Below are positions 1 through 8,236 of a stretch of 64,000 nt of DNA, in pieces (the stretch's first letter is position 1; every line of letters starts with the position of its first letter). Below the pieces are notes generated by a model, which was not told the DNA's origin, ran no database searches, and saw only the letters and a program-made list of their open reading frames with translations. A program made the translations under genes and the position numbers. The DNA is taken from NCBI RefSeq assembly GCF_003990915.1, contig NZ_BHXQ01000008.1, positions 124,001 through 188,000 on the forward strand. The letters are read 5' to 3'. This DNA is from Chryseotalea sanaruensis. GTDB lineage: Bacteria > Bacteroidota > Bacteroidia > Cytophagales > Cyclobacteriaceae.

Positions 1-22
1 TTTATATGTGTTTTGTGTTCCA

Positions 23-538
23 CTATTCCGCTTCGCCTTCAGTTTTATCAGCTTTCTTAGCCTTCTTTGGCTTTTCCTCTACAGCAGTAGCTTCAGTACC
101 TTCTGCAGTTGTTTTAGCCTTAGTACGACCTCTTCTTGTTTTCGCCTTCTTCTCTCCACCTTCTTTAGTGTAAAGTGTGTTGAAGTCAACCAATTCCATC
201 AAGCAAACCTCAGCATTGTCACCAATACGAGTATCGCTCAATTTGATAATCCGTGTGTATCCGCCTGGTCTGTCTGCAATTTTTGCAGCTACTTCACCAA
301 ACAATTCCTTCACAGACTCCTTGTTGCCAAGGTAAGAGAACACAGTTCTGCGTGAGTGTGTAGAATCAGTCTTTGCTTTAGTTAGCAAAGGCTCAACATA
401 TTTCTTTAAAGCTTTAGCCTTCGCTACTGTAGTAGTGATGCGCTTATTAATAATCAGGGAAGATGCCATGTTCGACAATAATGCCGCGCGGTGGCTGTGC
501 TTTCTTCCTAAGTGGTTTATTTTCTTACCGTGTCTCAT
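23..538 (-). CDS. rplQ: Ribosomal protein L17 (bL17)
   Basis: Large-subunit protein near the peptide exit region. The N-terminal MRHGKKINHLGRK block and the central VEPLLTKAK segment are family hallmarks. At 171 residues it is about 45 longer than the E. coli form (127). The excess is a C-terminal tail from about residue 125 made of Lys, Ala, Thr and Glu, probably disordered. It is the last gene of the alpha-operon part of the cluster (rpsM-rpsK-rpsD-rpoA-rplQ), 15 bases after rpoA. The assignment is secure; the role of the tail is unknown. Confidence 0.97.
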   Translation of the reverse strand: MRHGKKINHLGRKHSHRAALLSNMASSLIINKRITTTVAKAKALKKYVEPLLTKAKTDSTHSRRTVFSYLGNKESVKELFGEVAAKIADRPGGYTRIIKLSDTRIGDNAEVCLMELVDFNTLYTKEGGEKKAKTRRGRTKAKTTAEGTEATAVEEKPKKAKKADKTEGEAE

Positions 539-553
539 GATCGCAAAATTCTC

Positions 554-1543
554 TTAATCTTCGTCCAACTTATATTTGGAAAGGTCCATACCAAAGGTCA
601 AACCTTTGTCTGCTACTAGTTGCTCCAATTCAGCTAATGATTTCTTACCGAAGTTTCTAAACTTCATCATGTCTGAAATCTCTAATTGAACAAGTTCGCC
701 TAATGTTTTTACATCAGCTGCTTTCAAGCAGTTGTATGCACGTACTGAAAGATCAAGGTCATGTAAACCAGTCTTCAATAACTTGCGCATGTGAAGCATA
801 GCTTCATCAACAACTTCCTCTTCTGCATTCTTGCCTGTTTCTTGCTCTATAGGTTTATCAGAGAATAAACGGAAATGCTGAATCAAAATATGAGCTGCTC
901 CTTCTAATGCTTTTTCAGGATGGATAGAACCATCTGTTTGTATTTCGATTACTAGTTTTTCGTAGTCAGTCTTCTGCTCAACGCGAGTGTTCTCTACGCT
1001 GAACTTTACATTTTTCACAGGAGTGAAAATTGCATCGATAGGAATGAAACCAAAAACTTGTTCGTTAGGCTTATTTTCTTCTGCAGGCAGGTATCCTCTG
1101 CCTTTTTCAACTGTCAGTTCAATTTCGATATTGGCTGATTCGTCAATGTTACAGATAACATGCTCAGGGTTTAATACTTCAAAAGCTGAAGTAAACTTAG
1201 CGATATCGCCAGCCTTCAATTGCTTTTGTTTCTTAACACTAACCGTAATCTTAGTATCGTTGTTGTCATTGATCTTGCGGAAACGAACCATTTTCAGGTT
1301 CAAAATAATTTCAGCTACATCCTCAACTACACCTTCTACAGTAGAAAACTCGTGCAATACACCAGGAATCTTAACACCTGTTATGGCATAACCCTCTAGT
1401 GAAGAAAGCAAAATTCTTCTGAGAGCGTTACCCATTGTAACACCATATCCTTTTTCCAGAGGCTTGAAGGTAAAAGTACCGTGAAAATCATCGGCCTTTT
1501 CCATTACAACCTTCTCCGGCATTTGAAACGCAAGTATTGACAT
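554..1543 (-). CDS. rpoA: DNA-directed RNA polymerase subunit alpha
   Basis: Scaffold subunit for RNA polymerase assembly. Residues 1 to about 230 form the dimerising N-terminal domain (GYGVTMGNALRRILLSS is the conserved assembly motif). A flexible linker follows, then the DNA- and activator-binding C-terminal domain at about 255-320, with the helix-hairpin-helix segment around LSVRAYNCLKAADV. Length 329 matches the family. It lies between rpsD and rplQ in the usual order. Nothing appears missing. Confidence 0.98.
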   Translation of the reverse strand: MSILAFQMPEKVVMEKADDFHGTFTFKPLEKGYGVTMGNALRRILLSSLEGYAITGVKIPGVLHEFSTVEGVVEDVAEIILNLKMVRFRKINDNNDTKITVSVKKQKQLKAGDIAKFTSAFEVLNPEHVICNIDESANIEIELTVEKGRGYLPAEENKPNEQVFGFIPIDAIFTPVKNVKFSVENTRVEQKTDYEKLVIEIQTDGSIHPEKALEGAAHILIQHFRLFSDKPIEQETGKNAEEEVVDEAMLHMRKLLKTGLHDLDLSVRAYNCLKAADVKTLGELVQLEISDMMKFRNFGKKSLAELEQLVADKGLTFGMDLSKYKLDED

Positions 1544-1567
1544 AGTCAGGTTCTTTTTCGTTAAGAA

Positions 1568-2173
1568 TTACTTAGAGTACAATTCAACGATCAACTGTTC
1601 GTTGATATTTTCAGGTATATCAGAGCGCAAAGGAATGTGCAACAGTTTTCCGATCATTTCAGAATTGTTCCACTCTAACCAAGCGTACTTCTTAGCTGAC
1701 TGAACAGACAAGCTGTTCGAAATAGTTTCTAGAGACTTAGAGCGTTCACGAACACCGATCTCATCACCAGACTTTAAGCTGAAAGAAGGGATGTTTACGA
1801 TCTCTCCGTTTACAGTAACGTGCTTGTGAATAACCAGCTGACGTGCAGCTCTGCGTGTAGGTGCAATACCTAAACGGTACACAGTGTTATCAAGTCTTGC
1901 TTCCAATAACTGAAGCAATACTTCACCGGTAACACCTTTCTTACGAGAGGCTTTATCGAACATCTTTGCAAACTGACGTTCTAACAAACCGTAGATATAT
2001 TTTGCTTTTTGCTTTTCAGCCAACTGCGTAGCATATTCAGAAACCTTACGTTTCTTGGTTTTGCCATGCATGCCTGGAGGATAGTTCTTCTTCTGCAACG
2101 CTTTGTTCTCGCCCATTACAGGCTCATTGAAGCGTCTTGATATTCTCACTTTTGGCCCGGTATATCTTGCCAT
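1568..2173 (-). CDS. rpsD: Ribosomal protein S4 (uS4)
   Basis: Primary 16S rRNA binder that nucleates small-subunit assembly. It opens MARYTGPKVRISRRF and carries an S4 RNA-binding domain near residues 92-155 (ARLDNTVYRLG...VTVNG). Length is 201. The N-terminal region has no cysteine cluster, so this is the zinc-free form. In many bacteria S4 represses the alpha operon, but no recognisable S4-binding pseudoknot was identified here. A short AT-rich repeat separates it from rpsK. Confidence 0.97.
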   Translation of the reverse strand: MARYTGPKVRISRRFNEPVMGENKALQKKNYPPGMHGKTKKRKVSEYATQLAEKQKAKYIYGLLERQFAKMFDKASRKKGVTGEVLLQLLEARLDNTVYRLGIAPTRRAARQLVIHKHVTVNGEIVNIPSFSLKSGDEIGVRERSKSLETISNSLSVQSAKKYAWLEWNNSEMIGKLLHIPLRSDIPENINEQLIVELYSK

Positions 2174-2183
2174 GTTTTTATTA

Positions 2184-2214
2184 TTTCAGATTCAAAATTT
2201 CAAATTCAAAATTT
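2184..2214. repeat. AT-rich dispersed repeat, ATTCAAAATT family
   Basis: Lies in the rpsK-rpsD gap. It holds two copies of a TTCAAAATTT/TTCAAATTC unit. The 15-base string TTTCAGATTCAAAAT at 2184-2198 recurs exactly at 8188-8202 in the rpsN-rpsH gap, and a related heptamer array occurs at 16751-16782. Confidence 0.6.
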
Positions 2215-2231
2215 CTCTACTTACGTGTAGA

Positions 2232-2630
2232 TTATACTCTGCGCGCCTTAGGAGGACGGCAACCGTTGTGCGGTAGTGGTGTCATGTCCTTAATCGTGGT
2301 AATTTCAATACCAGCGATCTGAATAGTACGAATCGCTGACTCGCGACCTGCACCAGGACCTTTCACAAATACTTCAACCTTGCGCAAGCCCAACTCAAAA
2401 GCTTTAGTTGCACAATCCTGAGCTGCCATCTGTGCAGCATAAGGAGTGTTTTTCTTAGAGCCTTTGAAACCCATCTTACCAGCAGATGACCATGTGATCA
2501 CCTGACCTGTAGAATTGGTCATTGCTACAATAATATTGTTGAACGTAGCGCGGATGTGAGCCTGACCAACAGCCTCTACATTTACTACACGCTTTTTCGA
2601 TTTATCTTTTTTCTTATCAGCAGTCGCCAT
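2232..2630 (-). CDS. rpsK: Ribosomal protein S11 (uS11)
   Basis: Small-subunit platform protein at the mRNA exit/Shine-Dalgarno cleft. Family segments include HIRATFNNIIVAMTNSTGQV and the C-terminal PLPHNGCRPPKARRV. Length 132 is normal, with a short Lys-rich N-terminal extension (residues 1-14). It sits between rpsM (22-base gap) and rpsD. Bacteroidota ribosomes are reported to sequester the anti-Shine-Dalgarno tail near bS21/uS11, which would fit the weak ribosome binding sites in this window. Confidence 0.97.
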   Translation of the reverse strand: MATADKKKDKSKKRVVNVEAVGQAHIRATFNNIIVAMTNSTGQVITWSSAGKMGFKGSKKNTPYAAQMAAQDCATKAFELGLRKVEVFVKGPGAGRESAIRTIQIAGIEITTIKDMTPLPHNGCRPPKARRV

Positions 2631-2652
2631 TATTGAAAAGTGTTTATATCAA

Positions 2653-3033
2653 TTAACCTTTCGTTGCCTTCTTCTTATTCGCTACCGTCTTACGCTTACC
2701 CTTACGAGTACGTGCGTTGTTCTTGGTAGTTTGTCCGCGCACAGGCAAGCCTTTACGATGACGTAAGCCACGGTAGCAACCGATGTCCATCAAACGTTTA
2801 ATGCTCATCTGAACTTCTGAACGCAGCATACCTTCAACCTTGAATTGTTCAGAAATGATACCACGAATTGCGTTCGCTTCATCATCATTCCAATCCTTCG
2901 CTTTTTTGTCGTAGGTAATGCCCGCTTGTGTTAGGATGCTTTGCGCTCTTCTTCTGCCTATACCATAGATATAGGTAAGGGCTATCTCGCCACGCTTGTT
3001 ATCCGGAATATCGACACCTTGTATCCTTGCCAT
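2653..3033 (-). CDS. rpsM: Ribosomal protein S13 (uS13)
   Basis: Small-subunit head protein contacting the P-site tRNA and the L5 intersubunit bridge. It begins MARIQGVDIPDNKRGEIALT and has the family segment YRGLRHRKGLPVRGQ followed by a strongly basic C-terminal tail that reaches tRNA. Length 126 is typical. It is preceded by rpmJ with a 46-base gap that contains a GTTGTT/TTAGTT repeat-like stretch. Confidence 0.97.
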   Translation of the reverse strand: MARIQGVDIPDNKRGEIALTYIYGIGRRRAQSILTQAGITYDKKAKDWNDDEANAIRGIISEQFKVEGMLRSEVQMSIKRLMDIGCYRGLRHRKGLPVRGQTTKNNARTRKGKRKTVANKKKATKG

Positions 3034-3079
3034 GTCTTTATATTAATTCGTTGTTCGTTCTTAGTTGTTAGTTCACAGT

Positions 3080-3196
3080 TTAACCTTGTCTCTGCTTAAA
3101 ACGAGGATTCTTCTTGTTGATTACATACAACTTACCTTTTCGTCTGATAATCTTGCAATCAGCGCTGCGCTTTTTAATGGATGCTTTTACTTTCAT
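3080..3196 (-). CDS. rpmJ: Ribosomal protein L36 (bL36)
   Basis: A 38-residue gene between infA and rpsM. It opens MKVKASIKKRSADCKIIRRK and ends NPRFKQRQG, the unmistakable L36 pattern. The zinc ribbon of the C+ form (CxxC plus Cys/His) is absent; only one cysteine (residue 14) remains, so it is the zinc-independent form. The start ATG is at 3196, 11 bases after the infA stop, and the stop is TAA at 3080-3082. Confidence 0.95.
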   Translation of the reverse strand: MKVKASIKKRSADCKIIRRKGKLYVINKKNPRFKQRQG

Positions 3197-3207
3197 CTCT
3201 ATAACAG

Positions 3208-3426
3208 TTACTTGTATCTAAATACAATTCTTCCTTTTGTTAAATCATAAGGAGACATTTCAAGTCTTACCTTATCACCCGGTAAAATACGTATGTAATT
3301 CATGCGCATCTTGCCAGAAATATGGGCCAATACTTCGTGCCCGTTTTCTAATTGTACCCTGAACATTGCGTTTGATAACGCTTCTGTAATGGTACCGTCT
3401 TGTTCTATTGACTTTTGCTTCGCCAC
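3208..3426 (-). CDS. infA: Translation initiation factor IF-1
   Basis: A 72-residue single OB-fold (S1-like) protein that occupies the ribosomal A site during initiation. Family segments are IEQDGTITEALSNAMFRVQLENG and the C-terminal YDLTKGRIVFRYK. The start codon is GTG at 3426. It lies inside the last 22 bases of map in another frame, so the two genes are probably translationally coupled. It is followed by rpmJ and rpsM as in most bacteria. Confidence 0.97.
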   Translation of the reverse strand: MAKQKSIEQDGTITEALSNAMFRVQLENGHEVLAHISGKMRMNYIRILPGDKVRLEMSPYDLTKGRIVFRYK

Positions 3427-4202
3427 TTATAGCTATAATTTTCTTCTATATACTGGTGTGTTGTCAATACATCCGTTTTTCCTTCCCAAACCGCAACCAT
3501 GTGCTCAAAATGCGCAGAGGGTTTTCTATCCGATGTACGAATTGTCCAACCATCTTTCTCCTGTACCACATTACGGGTACCCATGTTAATCATCGGCTCA
3601 ATTGCGAAGACCATTCCCGGTACCAACTTCACTCCTTTACCACGTTTTCCGTAGTTCGGTACTTCAGGATCTTCATGCAGTTGTTTTCCAACACCATGAC
3701 CAACCAGTTCTCTTACTACTCCGTACCCAAAGCTTTCTACATAACTTTGAATTGCATAACCCACATCTCCCATTCTGTTTCCAGCTTTTGCCTGAGCAAT
3801 TGCCAACCAGAGTGATTCAAGTGTTCTTTCCAACAGAAGCAACTTCTCTTGAGAAGCACCTTCCAAAGGATAAGTGTATGCAGAGTCACTGTGGAATCCT
3901 TTAAAATAGACCCCACAATCAACTGATATTACATCTCCATCTCTCAGTTCGTAACTACCCGGAAAACCGTGTACTACGACTTCGTTTACTGAAATGCAAA
4001 GAGAAGCTGGAAAACTGCCGTTGTAATTCTTAAATGATGGAATCCCACCATTATCACGAATATACTCTTCAGCAATTCTGTCGAGTTCACTGGTTTTAAC
4101 ACCAGCCTTCACTCGTCTAGCTACTTCACCGTGCGCTTTCCCAAGTATTTGGGCGCTTTCGCGGATGATTGCTACTTCCTCTTCAGTCTTTAAGTGAACC
4201 AT
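3405..4202 (-). CDS. map: Type I methionine aminopeptidase
   Basis: Removes the initiator methionine co-translationally. Length 265. Metal-ligand segments of the pita-bread fold are visible: ISVDCG...HSDSAYTY (two Asp), GHGVGKQLHEDP (His), FAIEPMIN (Glu) and the terminal HFEHMVAVWEG (Glu). No N-terminal SH3 or zinc-finger extension is present. It follows secY by 7 bases; the adk gene that often separates secY from map is absent. It overlaps infA by 22 bases. Confidence 0.97.
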   Translation of the reverse strand: MVHLKTEEEVAIIRESAQILGKAHGEVARRVKAGVKTSELDRIAEEYIRDNGGIPSFKNYNGSFPASLCISVNEVVVHGFPGSYELRDGDVISVDCGVYFKGFHSDSAYTYPLEGASQEKLLLLERTLESLWLAIAQAKAGNRMGDVGYAIQSYVESFGYGVVRELVGHGVGKQLHEDPEVPNYGKRGKGVKLVPGMVFAIEPMINMGTRNVVQEKDGWTIRTSDRKPSAHFEHMVAVWEGKTDVLTTHQYIEENYSYKWRSKSQ

Positions 4203-4209
4203 TCAGCAC

Positions 4210-5526
4210 TTAAGCTGCAGCAAATTGAGAACGTCCTTTTACTCTGCCAGACTTCATCATGCCTTCGTAATGACGCATGAGTAAGTAACTTTCTATTTGC
4301 TGAAGCGTGTCAAGCACTACGCCTACAAGAATCAGCAATGAAGTTCCTCCAAAGAACTGTGCAAAATTTTGTCCAACACCGGCTATTACTGCAAATGCAG
4401 GCATAACCGCTATAATCACCAGGAATATTGCACCTGGTAATGTGATGCGCGATAAAACGGTATCTATAAATTCAGAAGTTTGCTTACCTGGCTTAACACC
4501 TGGTACAAAACCACCGTTTCTTTTCAAATTATCAGCAATGTCGTTAGAGTTAATGGTTATCGCTGTGTAGAAAAATGTAAACAACAGGATTAACAAACCA
4601 AACACTACGTTGTATTGCCAAGAGGTAAAGTCTGAGAAAGTCGAACCGATATAAGCACCAGCTTCACTATCTCTCCAAATACCACCTACTAATGCAGGTA
4701 TAAACATTAACGCTTGCGCAAAGATGATTGGCATTACACCAGCTGAGTTCAATTTCAAAGGAATGAAATCGCGTTTGCCGCCATATAATTTATTACCAAC
4801 AACCTGCTTAGCATATTGAATAGGAATTCTTCGTGTTGCTTGTGTAATCAGGATCACGCCCATTACTACAGCAAACAAAGCAAGCAATTCAATTACGAAT
4901 ATGATACCACCACTTAAACCACGGTTATTAACCGCTTCATCAATGATAGAACCAGGGAAACGAGATACTATACCAATCATGATTAGCATAGAGATACCAT
5001 TACCAATACCTTTATCTGTAATTCTCTCACCTAACCACATACAGAACATTGTTCCGCCAATCAGGATAGCAATAGCTGAGAAATAGAAGAAGAAACCAGG
5101 ATTTATGATTGCTTCGTTCGGTATAGTGCCTCTGATGTAACCGTAAGATTGGAAACCAGTGATCAGTATAGTCAGCACACGAGTGATTTGATTCAAACGC
5201 TTGCGACCAGAATCACCTTCCTTCTGCATTTTTTGAAAGTAAGGAACCGCAACAGTCAATAGTTGCACAATGATAGATGCCGAAATGTATGGCATAATAC
5301 CTAATGCAAAAATTGATGCACGACTAAAAGAACCACCTAAGAAGGTGTTTAACAGGGCCAAAATACCTTCTTGAGGAGCACCTGTTAATGCGGCAGGGTC
5401 AATGCCCGGCAACACAATATAAGATCCTAATCTGAAGATAATCAGAAAGCCCATTGTGTTAAGGATGCGCACGCGCAAGTCCTCAATGGAAAAAATGTTC
5501 TTTATAGTCTGAAAAAAGCGCTTCAT
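4210..5526 (-). CDS. secY: Protein translocase subunit SecY
   Basis: Channel subunit of the Sec translocon in the inner membrane. It has 438 residues with ten predicted hydrophobic segments. Conserved parts include the early LGSYIVLPGIDP, the lateral-gate region GNGISMLIMIGIVSRFP, and the cytoplasmic loop RRIPIQYAKQVVG that contacts SecA and the ribosome. The ATG overlaps the rplO stop (5526), which indicates tight coupling. It is the exporter for the many signal-peptide proteins in this window. Confidence 0.98.
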   Translation of the reverse strand: MKRFFQTIKNIFSIEDLRVRILNTMGFLIIFRLGSYIVLPGIDPAALTGAPQEGILALLNTFLGGSFSRASIFALGIMPYISASIIVQLLTVAVPYFQKMQKEGDSGRKRLNQITRVLTILITGFQSYGYIRGTIPNEAIINPGFFFYFSAIAILIGGTMFCMWLGERITDKGIGNGISMLIMIGIVSRFPGSIIDEAVNNRGLSGGIIFVIELLALFAVVMGVILITQATRRIPIQYAKQVVGNKLYGGKRDFIPLKLNSAGVMPIIFAQALMFIPALVGGIWRDSEAGAYIGSTFSDFTSWQYNVVFGLLILLFTFFYTAITINSNDIADNLKRNGGFVPGVKPGKQTSEFIDTVLSRITLPGAIFLVIIAVMPAFAVIAGVGQNFAQFFGGTSLLILVGVVLDTLQQIESYLLMRHYEGMMKSGRVKGRSQFAAA

Positions 5527-5969
5527 TACTTAACAGTTGTAACAGTTCCACCTACTTTTTCGATTGCCTTAACAGCACCATCAGAGAAAGCATGAGCTTG
5601 AACATTCACTTTAGATTTTAATTCGCCACGACCCAACACCTTAACTTTATCTCTTTTGTTAACAACACCGTTGTTAATCAATACTTCTAAAGTCAAATCA
5701 GTTTTTACTTTAGCGGCCAGATCCTCTAAAACATCGAGGTTAACTGCTTTGAAAGTAATCTTATTGAGCGGAGTGAAACCGAATTTAGGAACGCGTCTTA
5801 CTAAAGGCATCTGACCACCTTCGAAACCAGGCTTACGTGAGTAACCTGAACGAGATTTGGCACCTTTATGACCACGACCTGCAGTGCTACCGCCAGAGCC
5901 CTGGCCACGGCCTAGTCTCTTGTTAGTCTTGGTTGATCCTTCAGCAGGCTTTAGTGTATGTAATTTCAT
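5526..5969 (-). CDS. rplO: Ribosomal protein L15 (uL15)
   Basis: Late-assembling large-subunit protein. The Gly/Arg/Lys-rich N-terminal extension (LGRGQGSGGSTAGRGHKGAKS) threads into rRNA; the C-terminal globular part holds LTLEVLINNG and VKVLGRGELKSKVNVQAHAFS. Length 147. Its ends overlap rpmD and secY by one base each, the standard spc order. Confidence 0.97.
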   Translation of the reverse strand: MKLHTLKPAEGSTKTNKRLGRGQGSGGSTAGRGHKGAKSRSGYSRKPGFEGGQMPLVRRVPKFGFTPLNKITFKAVNLDVLEDLAAKVKTDLTLEVLINNGVVNKRDKVKVLGRGELKSKVNVQAHAFSDGAVKAIEKVGGTVTTVK

Positions 5970-6151
5970 TACTTAACTTCTTTAACGGTGATCAAATGAT
6001 TTACTTTTCTGATCATACCGGCAATCTGCGGAGTGTTCTCGTGAATTACCGTCTTGTTCATTTTACCCAAGCCTAAGGCTTGCATTGTAAGCTGCTGTGT
6101 ATAAGGGCGCTTAATGATGCTGCGGGTTTGTTGTATCTGTACTTTCGCCAT
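5969..6151 (-). CDS. rpmD: Ribosomal protein L30 (uL30)
   Basis: A 60-residue large-subunit protein with the pattern VQIQQTRSIIKRPYTQQLTM, then LGLGKMNKTV and a closing VNHLITVKEV. Length and position between rpsE and rplO are standard. It overlaps rplO by one base. Confidence 0.96.
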   Translation of the reverse strand: MAKVQIQQTRSIIKRPYTQQLTMQALGLGKMNKTVIHENTPQIAGMIRKVNHLITVKEVK

Positions 6152-6163
6152 AACCGTGTTCGA

Positions 6164-6682
6164 TTAGCCGTTGAAAACTTTTGATAAAGAAACGCCTCTG
6201 TTTCTCGCAATGGAGAAAGGATCACGCATGCTGGTTAAAGCTTTGAAGGTAGCCTTCACCACATTGTGCGGGTTTGAAGAACCTTTTGACTTAGCCAATA
6301 CATTGTGTACACCAGCACTTTCTAATACAGCACGCATCGCACCACCGGCAATAACACCTGTACCAGGAGAAGCTGGCTTCAACAATACGAAACCACCACC
6401 GAACTTGCCTAACGACTCGTGCGGAACAGTTCCTTTAATAACAGGAACCTTTACAAGGTGCTTCTTAGCATCATCGATACCTTTAGCAATTGCATCTGTA
6501 ACTTCATTTGCTTTTCCTAAACCGTAGCCTACTACACCATTTCCATCACCCACTACTACGATAGCCGCGAAGCTGAATCTGCGTCCACCTTTTACTACTT
6601 TCGCTACGCGCTGAATGGCTACGACCTTTTCTTTAAGATCGATTTCACTTGCCTTTACTGCGCTTATGTTGCTTGCCGACAT
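6164..6682 (-). CDS. rpsE: Ribosomal protein S5 (uS5)
   Basis: Small-subunit protein involved in accuracy and mRNA helicase activity at the entry site. It has the double-stranded RNA-binding-like N-terminal domain (VVKGGRRFSFAAIVVVGDGNG) and the C-terminal half with PASPGTGVIAGGAMRAVLE. Length 172. A short N-terminal extension of about 15 residues precedes the core. Standard spc neighbours are rplR and rpmD. Confidence 0.97.
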   Translation of the reverse strand: MSASNISAVKASEIDLKEKVVAIQRVAKVVKGGRRFSFAAIVVVGDGNGVVGYGLGKANEVTDAIAKGIDDAKKHLVKVPVIKGTVPHESLGKFGGGFVLLKPASPGTGVIAGGAMRAVLESAGVHNVLAKSKGSSNPHNVVKATFKALTSMRDPFSIARNRGVSLSKVFNG

Positions 6683-6691
6683 ATTCGTTGT

Positions 6692-7039
6692 TTAGAATTT
6701 TAAACCACCCTCGCGGGCTCCTTCTGCAAATGCTTTAATTTTTCCGTGATACAGGTAACCGTTACGATCGAATACGATCTCGGATACACCAGCTGCGATT
6801 GCTTTTTCAGCGATCTTCTTGCCAGCACCTTTACAGTTTTCCATACTATTGGTTGCCTTCTCGCCTAACTCACGTGTAGTTACTGCTACTAAGGTTACAC
6901 CTTTTATATCATCGATCAATTGGGCAGATACTGCTGTATTGCTTCTGAACACTGATAGTCTTGGACGCTCAGTAGTTCCAGAGATCTTCTTACGAACTCC
7001 TTTCTTGATCCTGTCTCTTCTTCCTAATTTGCCTGCCAT
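6692..7039 (-). CDS. rplR: Ribosomal protein L18 (uL18)
   Basis: A 5S rRNA-binding protein of the central protuberance. Family segments are RPRLSVFRSN, an AEKAIAAGVSEIVFDRNGYLYHG block and the terminal AFAEGAREGGLKF. Length 115 is normal. It lies between rplF and rpsE. Confidence 0.97.
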   Translation of the reverse strand: MAGKLGRRDRIKKGVRKKISGTTERPRLSVFRSNTAVSAQLIDDIKGVTLVAVTTRELGEKATNSMENCKGAGKKIAEKAIAAGVSEIVFDRNGYLYHGKIKAFAEGAREGGLKF

Positions 7040-7070
7040 AGTTTTAGTTTTTACTAGCTATGATGCTATA

Positions 7071-7622
7071 TTATTTAGCAGCAGCCTTACCAGCCTTTCT
7101 GCGTACATACTCACCTGTGAAGCGAACACCTTTACCTTTGTAAGGCTCAGTCTTACGCAACGACTTTAATTTTGCAGAGATCTGTCCGATCAACTGCTTA
7201 TCAATACCTTCCAAAATAATGGTAGGGTTTTGACCTTTCTCTTGCATAGCCTGTACCTTAATTTCTGAAGGAACAGCTAAGAATATACTATGAGAATAAC
7301 CAAGGCTAAGCTCTAATACGTTTGCTTGAGCAGTGGCTTTGTAACCCACACCAACCAATTCTAATTGTTGCTTGTAACCTTTAGATACACCCTCTACCAT
7401 ATTAGCGATAAGCGCACGGTACAAACCGTGTAATGCCTTATGCCTTTTCTGTTCTGTAGGACGCACTACAGTTAATTCATTATTTTCATTCTTCACCTGA
7501 AAGTCAGGGTCGATAGCCTGATGAAGTTCTCCCTTAGGGCCCTTCACGCTAACTTTGTCCTTGCCGATTGTAATCGTTACACCTGCAGGAACTGAAACTG
7601 GTTTTAAACCTATTCGTGACAT
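7071..7622 (-). CDS. rplF: Ribosomal protein L6 (uL6)
   Basis: Large-subunit protein near the GTPase-associated centre, made of two related domains. It opens MSRIGLKPVSVPAGVTITI and has the C-terminal signature PEPYKGKGVRF-like segment (here TEPYKGKGVRFTGEYVRRKAGKAA). Length 183. Standard spc position after rpsH. Confidence 0.97.
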   Translation of the reverse strand: MSRIGLKPVSVPAGVTITIGKDKVSVKGPKGELHQAIDPDFQVKNENNELTVVRPTEQKRHKALHGLYRALIANMVEGVSKGYKQQLELVGVGYKATAQANVLELSLGYSHSIFLAVPSEIKVQAMQEKGQNPTIILEGIDKQLIGQISAKLKSLRKTEPYKGKGVRFTGEYVRRKAGKAAAK

Positions 7623-7634
7623 GCTCGTAATCGA

Positions 7635-8033
7635 TTAATAAACGTAACACAAAACTTCACCACCAACTTTCTGCTTGCGTGCTTCCTTGTCAGTCATTAC
7701 CCCACGAGAGGTAGACACGATGGCAACACCTAAACCATTAAGCACGCGTGGCATTGAAGCTACGTCTGCATACTGGCGCAAACCTGGAGTTGAAACGCGC
7801 TCCAAATGCGAAATGGCACTCTCTTTTGTTTCAGGATTGTATTTCAAAGCTATCTTAATGATGCCTTGTACATTCTTCCCGTCCTCAAACTTGTAGTTAA
7901 GGATGTAACCCTTGTCGAACAACACCTTGGTGATCTCCTTCTTAAGGTTGCTTGCGGGTATCTCCAACACTTTGTGGTTGGCTTTGATCGCATTACGCAA
8001 CCGGGTTAAATAATCTGCTATTGGGTCCGTCAT
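7635..8033 (-). CDS. rpsH: Ribosomal protein S8 (uS8)
   Basis: 16S rRNA-binding assembly protein and, in E. coli, the translational repressor of the spc operon. It starts MTDPIADYLTRLRNA and ends with STSRGVMTDKEARKQKVGGEVLCYVY. Length 132. Unusually, a 203-base gap separates it from the upstream rpsN. The gap contains a promoter and a terminator-like hairpin, so rpsH probably heads its own transcription unit. Confidence 0.97.
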   Translation of the reverse strand: MTDPIADYLTRLRNAIKANHKVLEIPASNLKKEITKVLFDKGYILNYKFEDGKNVQGIIKIALKYNPETKESAISHLERVSTPGLRQYADVASMPRVLNGLGVAIVSTSRGVMTDKEARKQKVGGEVLCYVY

Positions 8034-8054
8034 TATTTCTCCAATTTTTCGCTA

Positions 8055-8082
8055 AAAAAGCAAGCCCGTTTAAAACCGGGCT
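8055..8082 (-). terminator. Intrinsic-terminator-like hairpin after rpsN
   Basis: On the minus strand AGCCCG (8082-8077) pairs with CGGGCT (8068-8063) around an 8-base loop, followed closely by a run of T (8059-8054). This would end transcripts arriving from rpsN. It overlaps the predicted start site of the rpsH promoter, so transcripts begun there would lack most of the 5' arm. Confidence 0.55.
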
Positions 8083-8083
8083 G

Positions 8084-8114
8084 CAAAGATATTGAACTTT
8101 TTTTAAAATTCAAA
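8084..8114 (-). promoter_or_regulatory. Predicted rpsH-operon promoter
   Basis: On the minus strand TTTG (8114-8111), 19 bases, then TATCTTTG (8091-8084). This matches the Bacteroidota primary-sigma consensus TTTG-N19-TAnnTTTG. The start site is expected near 8076-8080. Confidence 0.7.
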
Positions 8115-8170
8115 CTGTTATCTGGTTTCGAATTTAATCGACCTGGATACTCAGCAGCAATATGTGTTTT

Positions 8171-8230
8171 TAATTCAAAATTCAAGATTTCAGATTCAAA
8201 ATAAGGAATCTCGAATCTGCTATTTTGAAT
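8171..8230. repeat. AT-rich dispersed repeat with inverted arms
   Basis: In the rpsN-rpsH gap. Arms ATTCAAAATA (8194-8203) and TATTTTGAAT (8221-8230) are perfect inverted copies, with an inner CAGATTC (8191-8197)/GAATCTG (8213-8219) pair. It shares TTTCAGATTCAAAAT with 2184-2198. Confidence 0.6.
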
Positions 8231-8236
8231 TTTAGC

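Noticed and set aside
987..1391. Plus-strand open frame of 134 residues inside rpoA
   Set aside because: It is antisense to a clear gene and has the composition of a reversed coding frame.
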